In this document: positions 8,263 to 16,640 of the stretch, piece after piece
How positions within the stretch are numbered: the first letter of the stretch is position 1
How the letters are laid out: each line of letters begins with the position of its first letter
Assembly: GCA_050948825.1 (NCBI GenBank)
Contig: JBMNEO010000001.1
Span: 1-64,000 of the forward strand
Source: DUQX01 sp050948825
Lineage (GTDB): Bacteria > Bacillota > Dethiobacteria > DTU022 > UBA8154
Reading direction: 5' to 3'
Length of the DNA stretch: 64,000 nt
The notes under the pieces: generated by a model
The model's database searches: none
Told to the model about the DNA's origin: nothing
What the model saw: the letters and a program-made list of their open reading frames with translations, nothing else
Position numbers and translations under genes: made by a program

Positions 8263-9492
8263 CCGACTGCGCGCCCAAATCGTAACCCAGCCTACCTTGG
8301 GGATTTTATATACAACCCTCCCGATCACCTGTTCAGGCAAAACAGGGTCCGCATCCCGGTTTTTATTCGCATCGCCCTTGGTCCAAAACACCTTCCCCCC
8401 TGCCTCATCTTCCCCTATCTCCACAACACGGTGCGCAATGCGCAAATCCCCGTCCCTGAACTGGATTACATCGCCGACTTCTACCGCTCCGGCAGGCTCC
8501 CTTTTTACGATTACCACATCCCCGACGCCGATCTCCGGGGACATGCTGCCGCTGACAATCGCGGTGGGGAAATAACTAAAAACACCAACAGAAAACCAGA
8601 TGATCAGCACACAGACCCCGCTCGTCATAAACCATCCCAAAGGGCTCCCCGCATCCCCGCTCTTCCTCCTGGGCCTCGATGACTCCCCCATATAAAGCTG
8701 GTGGCTCAAAATCAGCGCAAAGGCCGGCGCAAAAGTCCCCACCAGCGCCAGGGTTATCCAGTTCAGATCGGGGAGCACCGGTAAAAACCAGCGAAAAGCC
8801 AGAAGCGTCCCCCGGTAAATAATCGCCGGCAGCGCCCCGCCCCAGAAGGCCAGGTATGAGGCCAGCACATTTTCGGAGAGCGCCGGGAAATAAATACTCC
8901 CGATAAACTTCACCGCCTCCAGCCCTTCAGTAATATCAACCACCCTGTTCAGTGAAAACCAGAAAAAAGAAAAAACCAGGCTGGTCAGCACAACACCCGT
9001 AACCGGGCGCCTGCGGAAAAACACATTCAAAAACCAGGCCCTGCTCATCTCCATCCCCGCAACCATAAATCCCAGATAGAAAATGTTGACAAGAATCCCC
9101 CTGAAACTCAGATCATAAGGGCTTTTGCCGAACCCTTCCAGCAGCCCGCCGGCATAGACCGCCATAATCCCGGCAACAGCGCTCAGAAAAGCAAGCCAGC
9201 AAAACATTTTTCTAAACCTGAGCTTGGCCGCAGCTCTTCTGGAAGGCAGTTTATATACGATAAAAGCAACCCCGGCCCACAGCAGGGCGGGTATGCCGTA
9301 ATTCCCCCAGAAACCTCCTAAAGATCTCCCCAGAACAAAATTAACCAGGCAGTAAATAGAAATAATTATTATGGATAATAAGAGCGCCTGCCTGTATTGA
9401 GCCCTGGATATAAATTTATCAAACATCCCTGTGCACACCCCCACAGCCTGTACCTCGTTTATATTCCCCACTTCCAGTGTATTCTTGGGCAC
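8254..9492 (-). CDS. S26B (SipW/ER-type) signal peptidase with polytopic N-terminal membrane domain
   Basis: A 412-residue protein. The C-terminal 100 residues are an archaeal/ER-type signal peptidase: SGSMSP with nucleophile Ser316, IAHRVV with general-base His354 (His instead of the bacterial Lys) and TKGDANKNRD. Before this comes about 300 residues with roughly eight hydrophobic segments that I do not recognise. SipW itself has only short flanking helices, so this is an unusual fusion. The start is a GTG 12 bases behind the upstream stop; an internal ATG (MFDKF) is an alternative. It lies between four SipW-type substrates and DUF5305, and very likely removes their signal peptides. Confidence 0.87.
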   Translation of the reverse strand: MPKNTLEVGNINEVQAVGVCTGMFDKFISRAQYRQALLLSIIIISIYCLVNFVLGRSLGGFWGNYGIPALLWAGVAFIVYKLPSRRAAAKLRFRKMFCWLAFLSAVAGIMAVYAGGLLEGFGKSPYDLSFRGILVNIFYLGFMVAGMEMSRAWFLNVFFRRRPVTGVVLTSLVFSFFWFSLNRVVDITEGLEAVKFIGSIYFPALSENVLASYLAFWGGALPAIIYRGTLLAFRWFLPVLPDLNWITLALVGTFAPAFALILSHQLYMGESSRPRRKSGDAGSPLGWFMTSGVCVLIIWFSVGVFSYFPTAIVSGSMSPEIGVGDVVIVKREPAGAVEVGDVIQFRDGDLRIAHRVVEIGEDEAGGKVFWTKGDANKNRDADPVLPEQVIGRVVYKIPKVGWVTIWARSRGG

Positions 9493-9503
9493 CTGTACAT
9501 TCC

Positions 9504-10298
9504 CTAGACTTTCTTCTGTGCTTCAATCAGCAACTGCACCGGTATCATCGTCAGCTGCATCATCTGCACCATCATTAGCATCAGCACTATCATTAGTGCC
9601 AGTGCCATCATCAGCAGCATCCGCACCACCACCGGCAACCGTATCATCATAGAAGTATCGGCCTCAACAACGGAAGTATCATCATCTTCATCATTTTCAT
9701 CGCCAGGACTATCAGTTTTTTCTTGTGTTTCCGAGATATCTGGATCATTCGGGGCATTTGGAGTTTCCGGAAGAGCCCGGGCTTCTGAAATACCATCGCT
9801 CCCCGGCATCTCCGGAGCATTCGGGGAAGCCGCCCCTCCATCATCAGCTACAAATTCTTGGCCTGCGTCAGTTGGAGAAGATTCGGTTTCCGATCCGCCG
9901 GTGATCTCTTCCGCTTCAGCCTCGTCTTCAACGCCTCCGGTTCCCTCTCCATTGCCGGAATTGTTTGCTCCATCCCCTGTCTCGCCAACAACACTTCCGT
10001 TTCCCACAGGCTCAGACGGCGTGCTTGTATCCAACCCTTCCCCTGCTTCCGGGTCTTCCGCTTCCCCGCCCGGCAGACTGGTGCCGCCAGGCATTCCTTC
10101 AACCGGCGCCCCGGGTTCAAGCTCGACGGCCGGTTCGATCTGCTCCGTCTCGTTCCAGGAACCGGTGATGACGCTACCGCTAACCTGGAGAGGATCCTGC
10201 CAGGAAGCCTTTCCGGTAGATAAGACCACCAGGGAAATGGAGATAAATAAACATATCAAGATTACTTTGTCTTTCAACCCGGTCTTCCTCGCTTTCAA
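9504..10298 (-). CDS. SipW-type secreted protein with acidic linker; C-terminus in alternative frame
   Basis: A 264-residue protein with a signal segment and the cleavage-site context STGKASWQDPLQVSGSV, as in the neighbouring camelysin-like proteins, followed by a long Glu/Gly/Asp/Ser/Pro-rich stretch. An internal TTG (10277) with GAGGAAG upstream is a better start than the first TTG. From about 9655 the frame becomes Met/Leu-rich and hydrophobic, ending KKV at 9504. One base over, the same DNA encodes an Asp/Ala/Gly/Thr-rich tail ending at TGA 9523-9525, matching the preceding composition. A single-base frameshift is therefore likely, either fixed, phase-variable or an assembly error. Confidence 0.7.
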   Translation of the reverse strand: MKARKTGLKDKVILICLFISISLVVLSTGKASWQDPLQVSGSVITGSWNETEQIEPAVELEPGAPVEGMPGGTSLPGGEAEDPEAGEGLDTSTPSEPVGNGSVVGETGDGANNSGNGEGTGGVEDEAEAEEITGGSETESSPTDAGQEFVADDGGAASPNAPEMPGSDGISEARALPETPNAPNDPDISETQEKTDSPGDENDEDDDTSVVEADTSMMIRLPVVVRMLLMMALALMIVLMLMMVQMMQLTMIPVQLLIEAQKKV

Positions 10299-10342
10299 CT
10301 GTTCTCAGTTTGCTCTACTTTTGCCGGCTTTTCCTGCACTTG

Positions 10343-10394
10343 AAGAAAACCAGGGGGAAAACCAATGATGACCAGTACTTCCCCGGTTTTCTAG
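10343..10394 (-). terminator. Intercistronic hairpin between matrix genes
   Basis: An imperfect inverted repeat (AGAAAACCGGGGAA versus TTCCCCCTGGTTTTCT on the minus strand) overlaps the end of the upstream gene and precedes the next. It may be a partial terminator or mRNA-processing hairpin. Confidence 0.5.
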
Positions 10395-11056
10395 ATGTTC
10401 CACTGCCTGAAAACCAGATCCAGGGTAAATATTACTGTCTGCCCCTGGGTTTCGTTGGGTGCATCACCACGCAGCCTGATGCGCAGGCATTGGGGCTCGC
10501 CGTTTTCATCCAAAGTACCGAGCGATATCCAGCCCCCTGTTTCAAAAACCGCACTCTTGAGTTGGGCTGAATTGTTAATCTTATCCTCCAGCTCTATCAG
10601 CGGGAACCATTCCTCAGTTATATCGGTTACACCCCAAGTAATACTGCCTGGATACTCCCTGTAGGACACGTCCAGCCAGGCTTCCAGATAATCGAGTGCC
10701 GGATTGTCTGGATCATCGAAGGTAAGAACTGCCGAATCGAATCGCACCGGGATGCTCCCCATGTTCTCCTTTTCCGTGTGCAACCTGAATGCAGGATGAC
10801 CGGGATATAAATTTTCCATGGTAAAGGAAACCTGTTTGCCATCAGCACTGATCATAGAACTGCCGCTTAGCAACCCAGGAGGATTGGTAATAGGAACAAC
10901 GAGTACATCTTCTACAAACTGCACATTTACCTCACCGGTCGCCACTGTACCGTTTACAACCAGCTGGTCTGTCCAGGCAGCATAAGCCACGCCCATAAAA
11001 ACAGCGGCAATGGTGAGCATTGCAATCAATACTTTAGTTTTTCTAATTATCTTCAC
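10391..11056 (-). CDS. SipW-type secreted protein (camelysin/TasA-like)
   Basis: A 221-residue protein with a GTG start. The N-terminal signal segment ends in MGVAYAAWTDQLVVNGTVATGEVNV; the W-T-D plus G-T-x-x-T-G pattern is shared with the next two genes. The rest is a single beta-rich domain containing LYPGHPAFRL and a C-terminal TLDLVFRQWN strand. TasA and CalY relatives form extracellular fibres after cleavage by SipW. No membrane anchor or sorting signal is present. Third gene of matrix locus 1, two genes before the S26B peptidase that probably processes it. Confidence 0.8.
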   Translation of the reverse strand: MKIIRKTKVLIAMLTIAAVFMGVAYAAWTDQLVVNGTVATGEVNVQFVEDVLVVPITNPPGLLSGSSMISADGKQVSFTMENLYPGHPAFRLHTEKENMGSIPVRFDSAVLTFDDPDNPALDYLEAWLDVSYREYPGSITWGVTDITEEWFPLIELEDKINNSAQLKSAVFETGGWISLGTLDENGEPQCLRIRLRGDAPNETQGQTVIFTLDLVFRQWNI

Positions 11057-11086
11057 CGCCTTTCAATCCCTGAAAAAAAGCTAAAC

Positions 11087-11115
11087 CCCGGGGAAAGGCC
11101 TTCTCTTTCCCCGGG
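11087..11115 (-). terminator. Intercistronic GC hairpin with downstream T run
   Basis: CCCGGGGAAAG pairs with CTTTCCCCGGG across a 7-base loop; on the minus strand TTT and a later TTTTTTT follow. It lies between two matrix genes and probably attenuates the downstream genes. Confidence 0.7.
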
Positions 11116-11131
11116 TATACGGCTTAAGATA

Positions 11132-11800
11132 TTATTGTTCTGTTGGTTCTTCATATAAGTTCCACTGGACGAAGTCGTATTTAATGGTATAGCTGTAGGT
11201 TTGCCCTTGCTTAGCAGCTTCGGTAACAACGTGCCCTATAGAACCTTCATATACATCACCAAAATGAATCTGACTTCCAATATCTAGTGGACCCGGCTCT
11301 TCATCACAGGTACACTCAAATAAATCATTTATCACTCTCAATAATAAATTTTTCGAAATGAAGCCTAGATCCGAGTTTTCAATTAAATCCTCTAGCCAAC
11401 ATTTCAGGCACCCGTTTTCAACTTCGAGTGCAGCTTCTGATGCCGGACCAGCATAAGTAACAGTTTTATCCTGGAGTTTTACCGGAACTGAGCCGTTATT
11501 GGTTACTTTATAATCAACCCTCGATACATAACCGGGATAGGCATTATCAATTGTAACTTTTAGTGCCTTCCCTCCTTCAATTACTTCCACTTCGGTTGAC
11601 GCTACATCTTTGCCTTCAGGCTGTCCGGGATCACCTGTATTTCCCGCATCATTGCTCAAAGCCTCTGTAAACACCACATCAATATCGCCGGTAGCTACTG
11701 TGCCCGCAACATTCAACACATCCGTCCATGCGGCGTAGGCGCCGCCGATGAGTCCTAAAGCCAGGACCAAAATTAATGCAATATACTTCACCTTTTTCAC
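11132..11800 (-). CDS. SipW-type secreted protein (camelysin/TasA-like)
   Basis: A 222-residue protein with a GTG start and AAGGAG upstream. Signal segment ending LGLIGGAYAAWTDVLNVAGTVATGDIDV, then a beta-rich domain with the YPGYVSRVDYKVTNNGSVPVKL pattern common to this family (a conserved linker then a polarity-alternating strand) and two Cys pairs. The C-terminal KYDFVQWN strand matches the neighbouring protein. Secreted fibre or matrix subunit is inferred from the family and from the operon with the S26B peptidase. Confidence 0.8.
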   Translation of the reverse strand: MKKVKYIALILVLALGLIGGAYAAWTDVLNVAGTVATGDIDVVFTEALSNDAGNTGDPGQPEGKDVASTEVEVIEGGKALKVTIDNAYPGYVSRVDYKVTNNGSVPVKLQDKTVTYAGPASEAALEVENGCLKCWLEDLIENSDLGFISKNLLLRVINDLFECTCDEEPGPLDIGSQIHFGDVYEGSIGHVVTEAAKQGQTYSYTIKYDFVQWNLYEEPTEQ

Positions 11801-11928
11801 TTAATTACACTCTCCTTTTTTCCTTTGTTTCCCTTTTTTTACCTCTTTAATTGGACAACAGTAAAATGATTCTAATCCCCTTCTGATCCTGGGTTTTGGG
11901 ACCACCACCTTTTTCAGCAATTATGGTA

Positions 11929-12477
11929 TCAGGGAGCGGTGTTGCACTGCTGGAAGAATAGAGTCATGGAAAACCCGTATGAGGTTTTTTCCTCTACTTC
12001 ATCCCCTATCTGGATCGATAGCTCACCATCAACGCTGTCCCCGTTTCCACCAAGAGTTCCCTCGGGTAACGAGTTGTTGAACAATATCCCAGAGTCAATG
12101 TTTTCCAAAAGGGTATTAAAGCTGACCGGCACACTTCCCCGGTTAGCAATGGTATAATCAAAGGTAAAAACTTCACCGGGGCAGGCGCCCTCAATGGAGA
12201 TAGAAATTGTTTTTTCATTATTGATAATGGAAGCATCAACAGAAGAATCAATAATTGACGCACTAACAGCAGAGGCATCCCCCCGGTCCCCGGTGCCTAC
12301 GCTTATAAAAACGGGATCTATATCGCCGGTGGAGACCACGCCAAAGATCTGGATCCCCTCCTGCCAGGCCGCTGCTCCCACGCCGATCATCCCCAGCGCC
12401 AGGGTCAGCGCAATCCAGATAAACATTGCCCGGGTTGTATTGCGTTTTCTGAATTTCCGTTTAAAAACTTTCCTCAC
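11929..12477 (-). CDS. SipW-type secreted protein (camelysin/TasA-like), first gene of matrix locus 1
   Basis: A 182-residue protein with a GTG start and GAGGGGC just upstream. A basic N-terminus of about 16 residues precedes the signal helix, which ends LGMIGVGAAAWQEGIQIFGVVSTGDIDPV. The mature part is one short beta-rich domain with ACPGEVFTFDYTIANRGSVPV, ending in a SMTLFFQQCN strand. It lacks an anchor. As the first gene of the cluster it carries the presumed promoter region, which contains GCA-anchored direct repeats (12523-12580). Confidence 0.8.
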   Translation of the reverse strand: MRKVFKRKFRKRNTTRAMFIWIALTLALGMIGVGAAAWQEGIQIFGVVSTGDIDPVFISVGTGDRGDASAVSASIIDSSVDASIINNEKTISISIEGACPGEVFTFDYTIANRGSVPVSFNTLLENIDSGILFNNSLPEGTLGGNGDSVDGELSIQIGDEVEEKTSYGFSMTLFFQQCNTAP

Positions 12478-12796
12478 GCCCCTCGTTTAAATTTAAAAAA
12501 ATGTAAATTATCATTAAATAATGCAGAATAAGCATCGAGAAATATGCACTGAAAATAAGCACCGTGAATAATATAGCACTATTACCTCTCATAACAGTCT
12601 CAAGCCTGTCTCAATTGCGTCTCAACTTCTTTTGTCTTTTTTCAGACAGCAACCGCAGTCGCCAAGAGATTGCCATTTATAATTGATTGTGGTATAAGTT
12701 GCTTAGAAGCTCTAGAGGATTTAAACCGCTTTAAAATAAAGGAAGTAGAAAAGCTGAAGGAGAAATTGCAGGACAAACATAGAAAGAAGGTTAGAT
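12478..12796. other. Divergent intergenic region with direct repeats and a gene fragment
   Basis: Near the matrix operon, GCA followed by an AATA run recurs at 12523, 12532, 12545, 12559 and 12576. Closer to the plus-strand gene, an open frame ending VEKLKEKLQDKHRKKVRYG (about 12640-12803) looks like the tail of a lost gene. Confidence 0.5.
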
Positions 12797-13582
12797 ATGG
12801 TTAGCACGGTCTCTATCTTTTCAATGGTTATCACATTGTTAATATGTTTTGGACTTCCGATTATCCTGTTTATCTATTTCTATAAAAGAGAACCGATTGC
12901 CGTTGCTGCCGTTTTAGTCGGCGCGCTGGTGTTCCTTGTTTCCCAAATATTTACTCGTATACCGCTGCTCAACTTATTTTCTTCTATGGAATGGTACCAG
13001 CAAATAGCGGCTAATATATTTTTACTGGCCCTTTTCCTCTCTGTAACTGCCGGCCTTTTTGAAGAAGTAGGGCGCTATCTCGGTTTTAAACTCCTCTTAA
13101 AAAAGCATCTCACCTGGAAAAACGGGGTTGCTTTCGGTATTGGCCATGGCGGGATAGAGGCCATCGTTATAACCGGCTTCGCTTATATAAACAACCTGGT
13201 TTACAGCGTATTAATAAATTCCGGTGCTTTTGCCGATACAATTGCTCCCCAGTTGGGGCCGGAAATAGCCGCTTACATCCAGGATCAGCTGGTTAACCTG
13301 CCATCATACCTGTTTCTTGTGGCAGGCTTTGAAAGGGCTTTTACTATATTTATTCATATCGCTTTGTCGTTGGTTGTACTGCTGGCGGTGGTAAAAGGCA
13401 AAGCTGTCTATTTGCTCTTTGCCATACTGCTTCATACAGCGGTAAATTTTCCAGCAGTGATAATCCCTGGTTTGGGTTACAGTATTCTTTTTGCGGAACT
13501 ATATTTGCTGGTGCTGGCTGCCTTTAGTTGGATGTTTATTTTCCGTTCCCGGGGAAGCTTTCCAGACTTACCTGATAAATGA
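12797..13582 (+). CDS. YhfC-family polytopic membrane protein (putative intramembrane metalloprotease)
   Basis: A 261-residue protein with about seven hydrophobic helices. Conserved polar motifs inside the membrane are FEEVGRYLGF (about residue 93), GIGHGGIEA (about 116) and LLHTAVNFP (about 219); the Glu-Glu and His residues are those expected of the YhfC/CAAX-protease-like fold. ATG start with AGAAGG upstream. It lies alone on the plus strand between matrix locus 1 and the BTAD regulator. The substrate is not known. Confidence 0.85.
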   Translation: MVSTVSIFSMVITLLICFGLPIILFIYFYKREPIAVAAVLVGALVFLVSQIFTRIPLLNLFSSMEWYQQIAANIFLLALFLSVTAGLFEEVGRYLGFKLLLKKHLTWKNGVAFGIGHGGIEAIVITGFAYINNLVYSVLINSGAFADTIAPQLGPEIAAYIQDQLVNLPSYLFLVAGFERAFTIFIHIALSLVVLLAVVKGKAVYLLFAILLHTAVNFPAVIIPGLGYSILFAELYLLVLAAFSWMFIFRSRGSFPDLPDK

Positions 13583-13687
13583 AAGAAGATGAGAGTTGAA
13601 GCAGTATAATATAATTGCGTGTTTTTGGGGCCTGGTCTACTTAGAAGAAATATGACTATTTAGTCTAACCTTCTTTTTTCCTTTTTT

Positions 13688-15088
13688 TCATGCCAGCGAC
13701 AGCAGTCGCCGGGATGTCTCCCCTGCTATAGTAAGCGGCCCGGTGGTGTGCCGCAACGTAACCCCACTAAAGCTATTGCTGAGCAGGAAGTGATTTTTTA
13801 TTCTCTCCAGCGCTTTTTCGGCCTGTTCCTGCCCGGCGCATATCATCAGCATCAAGTAGTACTGGTTATTGCTCCAGCGGCAGATGATATCTCCCTTGCG
13901 CAGGTTTTTTATCAGGACATCACCGAGCAGCTCCATAGCTTCTTCCATTTTATTTGAATCAGTCCAGGCATAATCGTTACGGACAAGCGCCAAGCTACCC
14001 CAAAATGCCGTCTGCTCGCTTCTTTCGGCCCTCAACTCCTCCAGCCTGGAGAGCTTGACAAAGGTTTGCGGATCAAAGAAAAAAGGCCCGCCCGTTTCCT
14101 GCATCGGGCTTAACCGCTCGCCTGGGAGCAGCCGTATTTTCTCCTGCGGGTCCCTCTTTGCTTCGCTCGTTATCCTTCTGTACAGCTCGCGCATCTCGGC
14201 AGAAGGCTTCAAACCGGCTTCCCGGTATAACAGAGAGCTGGCATAATTATAATGCGTTTTAGCCAGGCAGGTTTTCCCCTCTTCGAGGAGCGATTCAATA
14301 AAGTGGATATGCAGCCCTTCCTGGAGCGGTTCAATTAAAAAGGCCTTCTCACAGACATCCCTGAGTTCGGAATACCTGCCGGCCTTTTTCAGGAGCAGAA
14401 TCAACTCATCGACACTTTCCAGGTAAATCCTGTGGTAATAGTCGCGCATAGTAATAACCCAGTCGTCATAAAGGTTTTCCGGGAGATAATCCCCCTGATA
14501 GAGGGAAAGCGCCATCTGGTAGAGGTTAATAGCCGCATGCGGCTCTTTCTGTGCTTTCTTGCCTGCCTTGCAGCACAAAAGTATAAATTCTTCCGCATCC
14601 AGCCAGTAATTTGAAGACAGGTTAAAAGAATACAGTCCCTGGGATAATACAATATACTGGGGATCGGCTCCGGGAGACAGCCCGCTTGCCAGAAGCCGCC
14701 GGAGCCGGTAAACAAGATTGCGCAGTGTGCGGTCAGGGTCTTTGGGTTCTTCCTCATGGTAAAGAGCTTCCATCAGCAATTCCGGGTGGGTTGCTCTGCT
14801 GCGGTAGGTAAACAAATATTTAAAGAGCTTCCAGAGCTGCCGGGACCGTCCGGCATCTTCGGTAAACAACTGTTCCCCGCGCCTTACAAGGAAGTGGCCC
14901 AGGGTAAAAATCTCCAGTCTGTCATTAATTTGACTATTATCAGATGGTGCGTTCAGTGCACTTGGAACGCTTTTACTATCCGCCATGCTAAGCTCATGCT
15001 CAAATGCGGAAATATCAACCTGCTTGCTGCTTGCGATGCTTTTACTTTCCATCATGCTGGTTTGACTGTCACCCTCCGGTTCGGCCAT
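13688..15088 (-). CDS. BTAD (SARP-like) transcriptional regulator with degenerate GGDEF-like C-terminus
   Basis: A 466-residue protein. After a Ser-rich N-terminus (about 55 residues) comes a winged-helix domain (LEIFTLGHFLVRRG ... RTLRNLVYRLRRLL), then the bacterial transcriptional activation domain of TPR-like helices (AINLYQMALSLYQGDYLPENLYDDW to about residue 305). The last 120 residues include RKGDIICRWSNNQYYLMLM, which aligns by pattern with the R-x-G-D-x-x-x-R-x-G-G-D-E-F core of diguanylate cyclases but lacks the GGDEF residues, so it may sense rather than make nucleotide. The start could be the ATG at 15088 or an internal ATG. A candidate regulator of the adjacent matrix locus. Confidence 0.8.
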   Translation of the reverse strand: MAEPEGDSQTSMMESKSIASSKQVDISAFEHELSMADSKSVPSALNAPSDNSQINDRLEIFTLGHFLVRRGEQLFTEDAGRSRQLWKLFKYLFTYRSRATHPELLMEALYHEEEPKDPDRTLRNLVYRLRRLLASGLSPGADPQYIVLSQGLYSFNLSSNYWLDAEEFILLCCKAGKKAQKEPHAAINLYQMALSLYQGDYLPENLYDDWVITMRDYYHRIYLESVDELILLLKKAGRYSELRDVCEKAFLIEPLQEGLHIHFIESLLEEGKTCLAKTHYNYASSLLYREAGLKPSAEMRELYRRITSEAKRDPQEKIRLLPGERLSPMQETGGPFFFDPQTFVKLSRLEELRAERSEQTAFWGSLALVRNDYAWTDSNKMEEAMELLGDVLIKNLRKGDIICRWSNNQYYLMLMICAGQEQAEKALERIKNHFLLSNSFSGVTLRHTTGPLTIAGETSRRLLSLA

Positions 15089-15448
15089 ATAATTTGTTAG
15101 ACTATTCTTATCAATATTATATCTGGAATTAATTCAATAATTTGTTAGTATTTGCCGGCGGACGGAATGAATATTCAGACAAAAGGAGACAAAAACCCGG
15201 CAGCTCTTACAAGCTGTAATATGATCAGCAACGAAATATACACAGAGGATAAATAGCGGTGTCACCCATTGGCACGATATGTCGCAGGCCTACCTCTTTT
15301 TTATCCTGTAGAAATAAAAAAATGAGGAAGAATTTTGCCCCACTACACCGCCACTCAGCGGCCCAAAACATTATACCTCAAAAATGGGACGAGGGACCTG
15401 TCCCCCTGTCCCTCTCCCCCTGTCCCTCACTTTCAGGTTTTAAATAGC
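15089..15448. other. Intergenic region with dispersed repeat
   Basis: No gene seen. The right half contains one copy of a 64-base dispersed repeat (15351-15414) and extra CTGTCCCTC units. Confidence 0.6.
15351..15414. repeat. Dispersed 64-base repeat, copy 1
   Basis: Shares about 90 percent of its bases with 20091-20154, from CCACT(C/G)AGC through CCCAAAACATTATACCT to GGGACCTGTCCCCCTGTCCCTC. The GGGACnAGGGAC / GTCCCCCTGTCCC portion is an imperfect palindrome. Confidence 0.85.
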
Positions 15449-15838
15449 CTATTCGCTCTGGTTTAGCTGCAACCACGATTTGTAGGCCAGTAAATCGTTT
15501 TGGATCTGTTTGATCGCAAAGGCCAGGATTGTGGCATCGTCAATCATGCCACCCAGGGGGATAAAATCGGGCATTAAATCCAGCGGGTTAAGGAAATATA
15601 ACAGGGCGGCTATAACCAGCAGCAGCGATTTGGGAGATATTTTTCTATAGCAGCCGTTCTTCCAGTCGCGCAGTAGGCTGAAAAAGAGGCGCAGATCCTC
15701 CCATATTGCTTCCAGAGGGCCGCTTTTGTTGTTTGCTTTGCTGACTGCATCATGAAGCAATTTTTCTGCTTTTTCACGATCGTTAATATAAGCCCCTGCT
15801 TTGCTTTTGTAACCGCGGAGAATATTATCTGCTTTCAT
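15449..15838 (-). CDS. YkvA/DUF1232 family protein
   Basis: A 129-residue protein beginning at MKADNILRGY; GGGAGG lies 9 bases upstream, which favours this start over an earlier in-frame ATG. The C-terminal half has the DUF1232 signature: LLVIAALLYFLNPLDLMPDFIPLGGMIDDATILAFA, where NPLDLMPD is the core motif. Members are small membrane-associated proteins of unknown role. Stands alone. Confidence 0.88.
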   Translation of the reverse strand: MKADNILRGYKSKAGAYINDREKAEKLLHDAVSKANNKSGPLEAIWEDLRLFFSLLRDWKNGCYRKISPKSLLLVIAALLYFLNPLDLMPDFIPLGGMIDDATILAFAIKQIQNDLLAYKSWLQLNQSE

Positions 15839-15988
15839 GATTATTCGCCTCCCAGGAAAAAGTAAAATTCTAAAGATCATTTCTATAAAGTGATTCAGCA
15901 TCCTATAATAAAGATTGTCCCTCTTAGGATAATCATAAGTACTCCGTGTAGCCAGGAACCGCCATGTATGGCGGTTCCCCGAATAACC

Positions 15989-16228
15989 TTATCTCTTTTT
16001 CCACATAATCATAAACTGATTTACTTCTATTCCAGATTGGCGAATTATTGCCCTTAATAAACCCCGATCAATTTCTTCATTTGAATGAACAGGGATAACA
16101 AACATTGATTCATTATAAATACTTTTTATGACATGATGGCTTCCTTTAATCCTTTTTAATTCACATCCACACTTCAAGTAAAAATCAAGTAAATCTTTTC
16201 CTGATACTACAGGTAATTTTTCACCCAT
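15989..16228 (-). CDS. hicA: HicA-type mRNA interferase toxin
   Basis: A 79-residue protein with the HicA layout: a short helix, then RIKGSHHVIKS where the conserved GSH supplies the catalytic histidine, and a C-terminal GLLRAIIRQSGI helix. HicA toxins cleave mRNA when not bound by HicB. Its ATG overlaps the stop codon of the upstream hicB in a TAATG arrangement, so the two are translationally coupled. Confidence 0.92.
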   Translation of the reverse strand: MGEKLPVVSGKDLLDFYLKCGCELKRIKGSHHVIKSIYNESMFVIPVHSNEEIDRGLLRAIIRQSGIEVNQFMIMWKKR

Positions 16229-16455
16229 TAGCCCACTTCCACTTCAACCTGGTTTACACCAACAAATTTAACAGTTTCTAAAATTTGTTCTTTATCGTCA
16301 ATCGTTTCAAGAAATACTTCAATTGCCTCTTTAATCCGGGGAAAAATCTCCTCTATGGTTTTTGCTTGTGTAAATACTCCAGGCAATTCTGGTACTGAAC
16401 CAATAAAGTAACCATCTATTCCTCTAGTTATAAGAAATGTGTAATTTTTTTTCAT
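16228..16455 (-). CDS. hicB: HicB-type antitoxin
   Basis: A 75-residue protein with the HicB partial RNase H fold: YTFLITRGIDGYFIGSVPELPGVFTQAKTIEEIF, with the conserved PELPG turn. No C-terminal DNA-binding domain is present, as in the shortest HicB forms. The antitoxin gene comes before the toxin gene and overlaps it by one base. Confidence 0.92.
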   Translation of the reverse strand: MKKNYTFLITRGIDGYFIGSVPELPGVFTQAKTIEEIFPRIKEAIEVFLETIDDKEQILETVKFVGVNQVEVEVG

Positions 16456-16640
16456 TAACTATCATCTCCAATGTATCAATCTTCTTATATTTTATCATAT
16501 AAGCAATTTAAATAATACAACACATCGCTTCTTCAAAAAATGAGATTTTAGACTAGGACCCTGCCTCAACGAGGCAGATCGTATCCCGATGCCTGCGGAA
16601 ACTGAGAAATTTTCAATAGCTGCCCTAAAACATTATAAGA

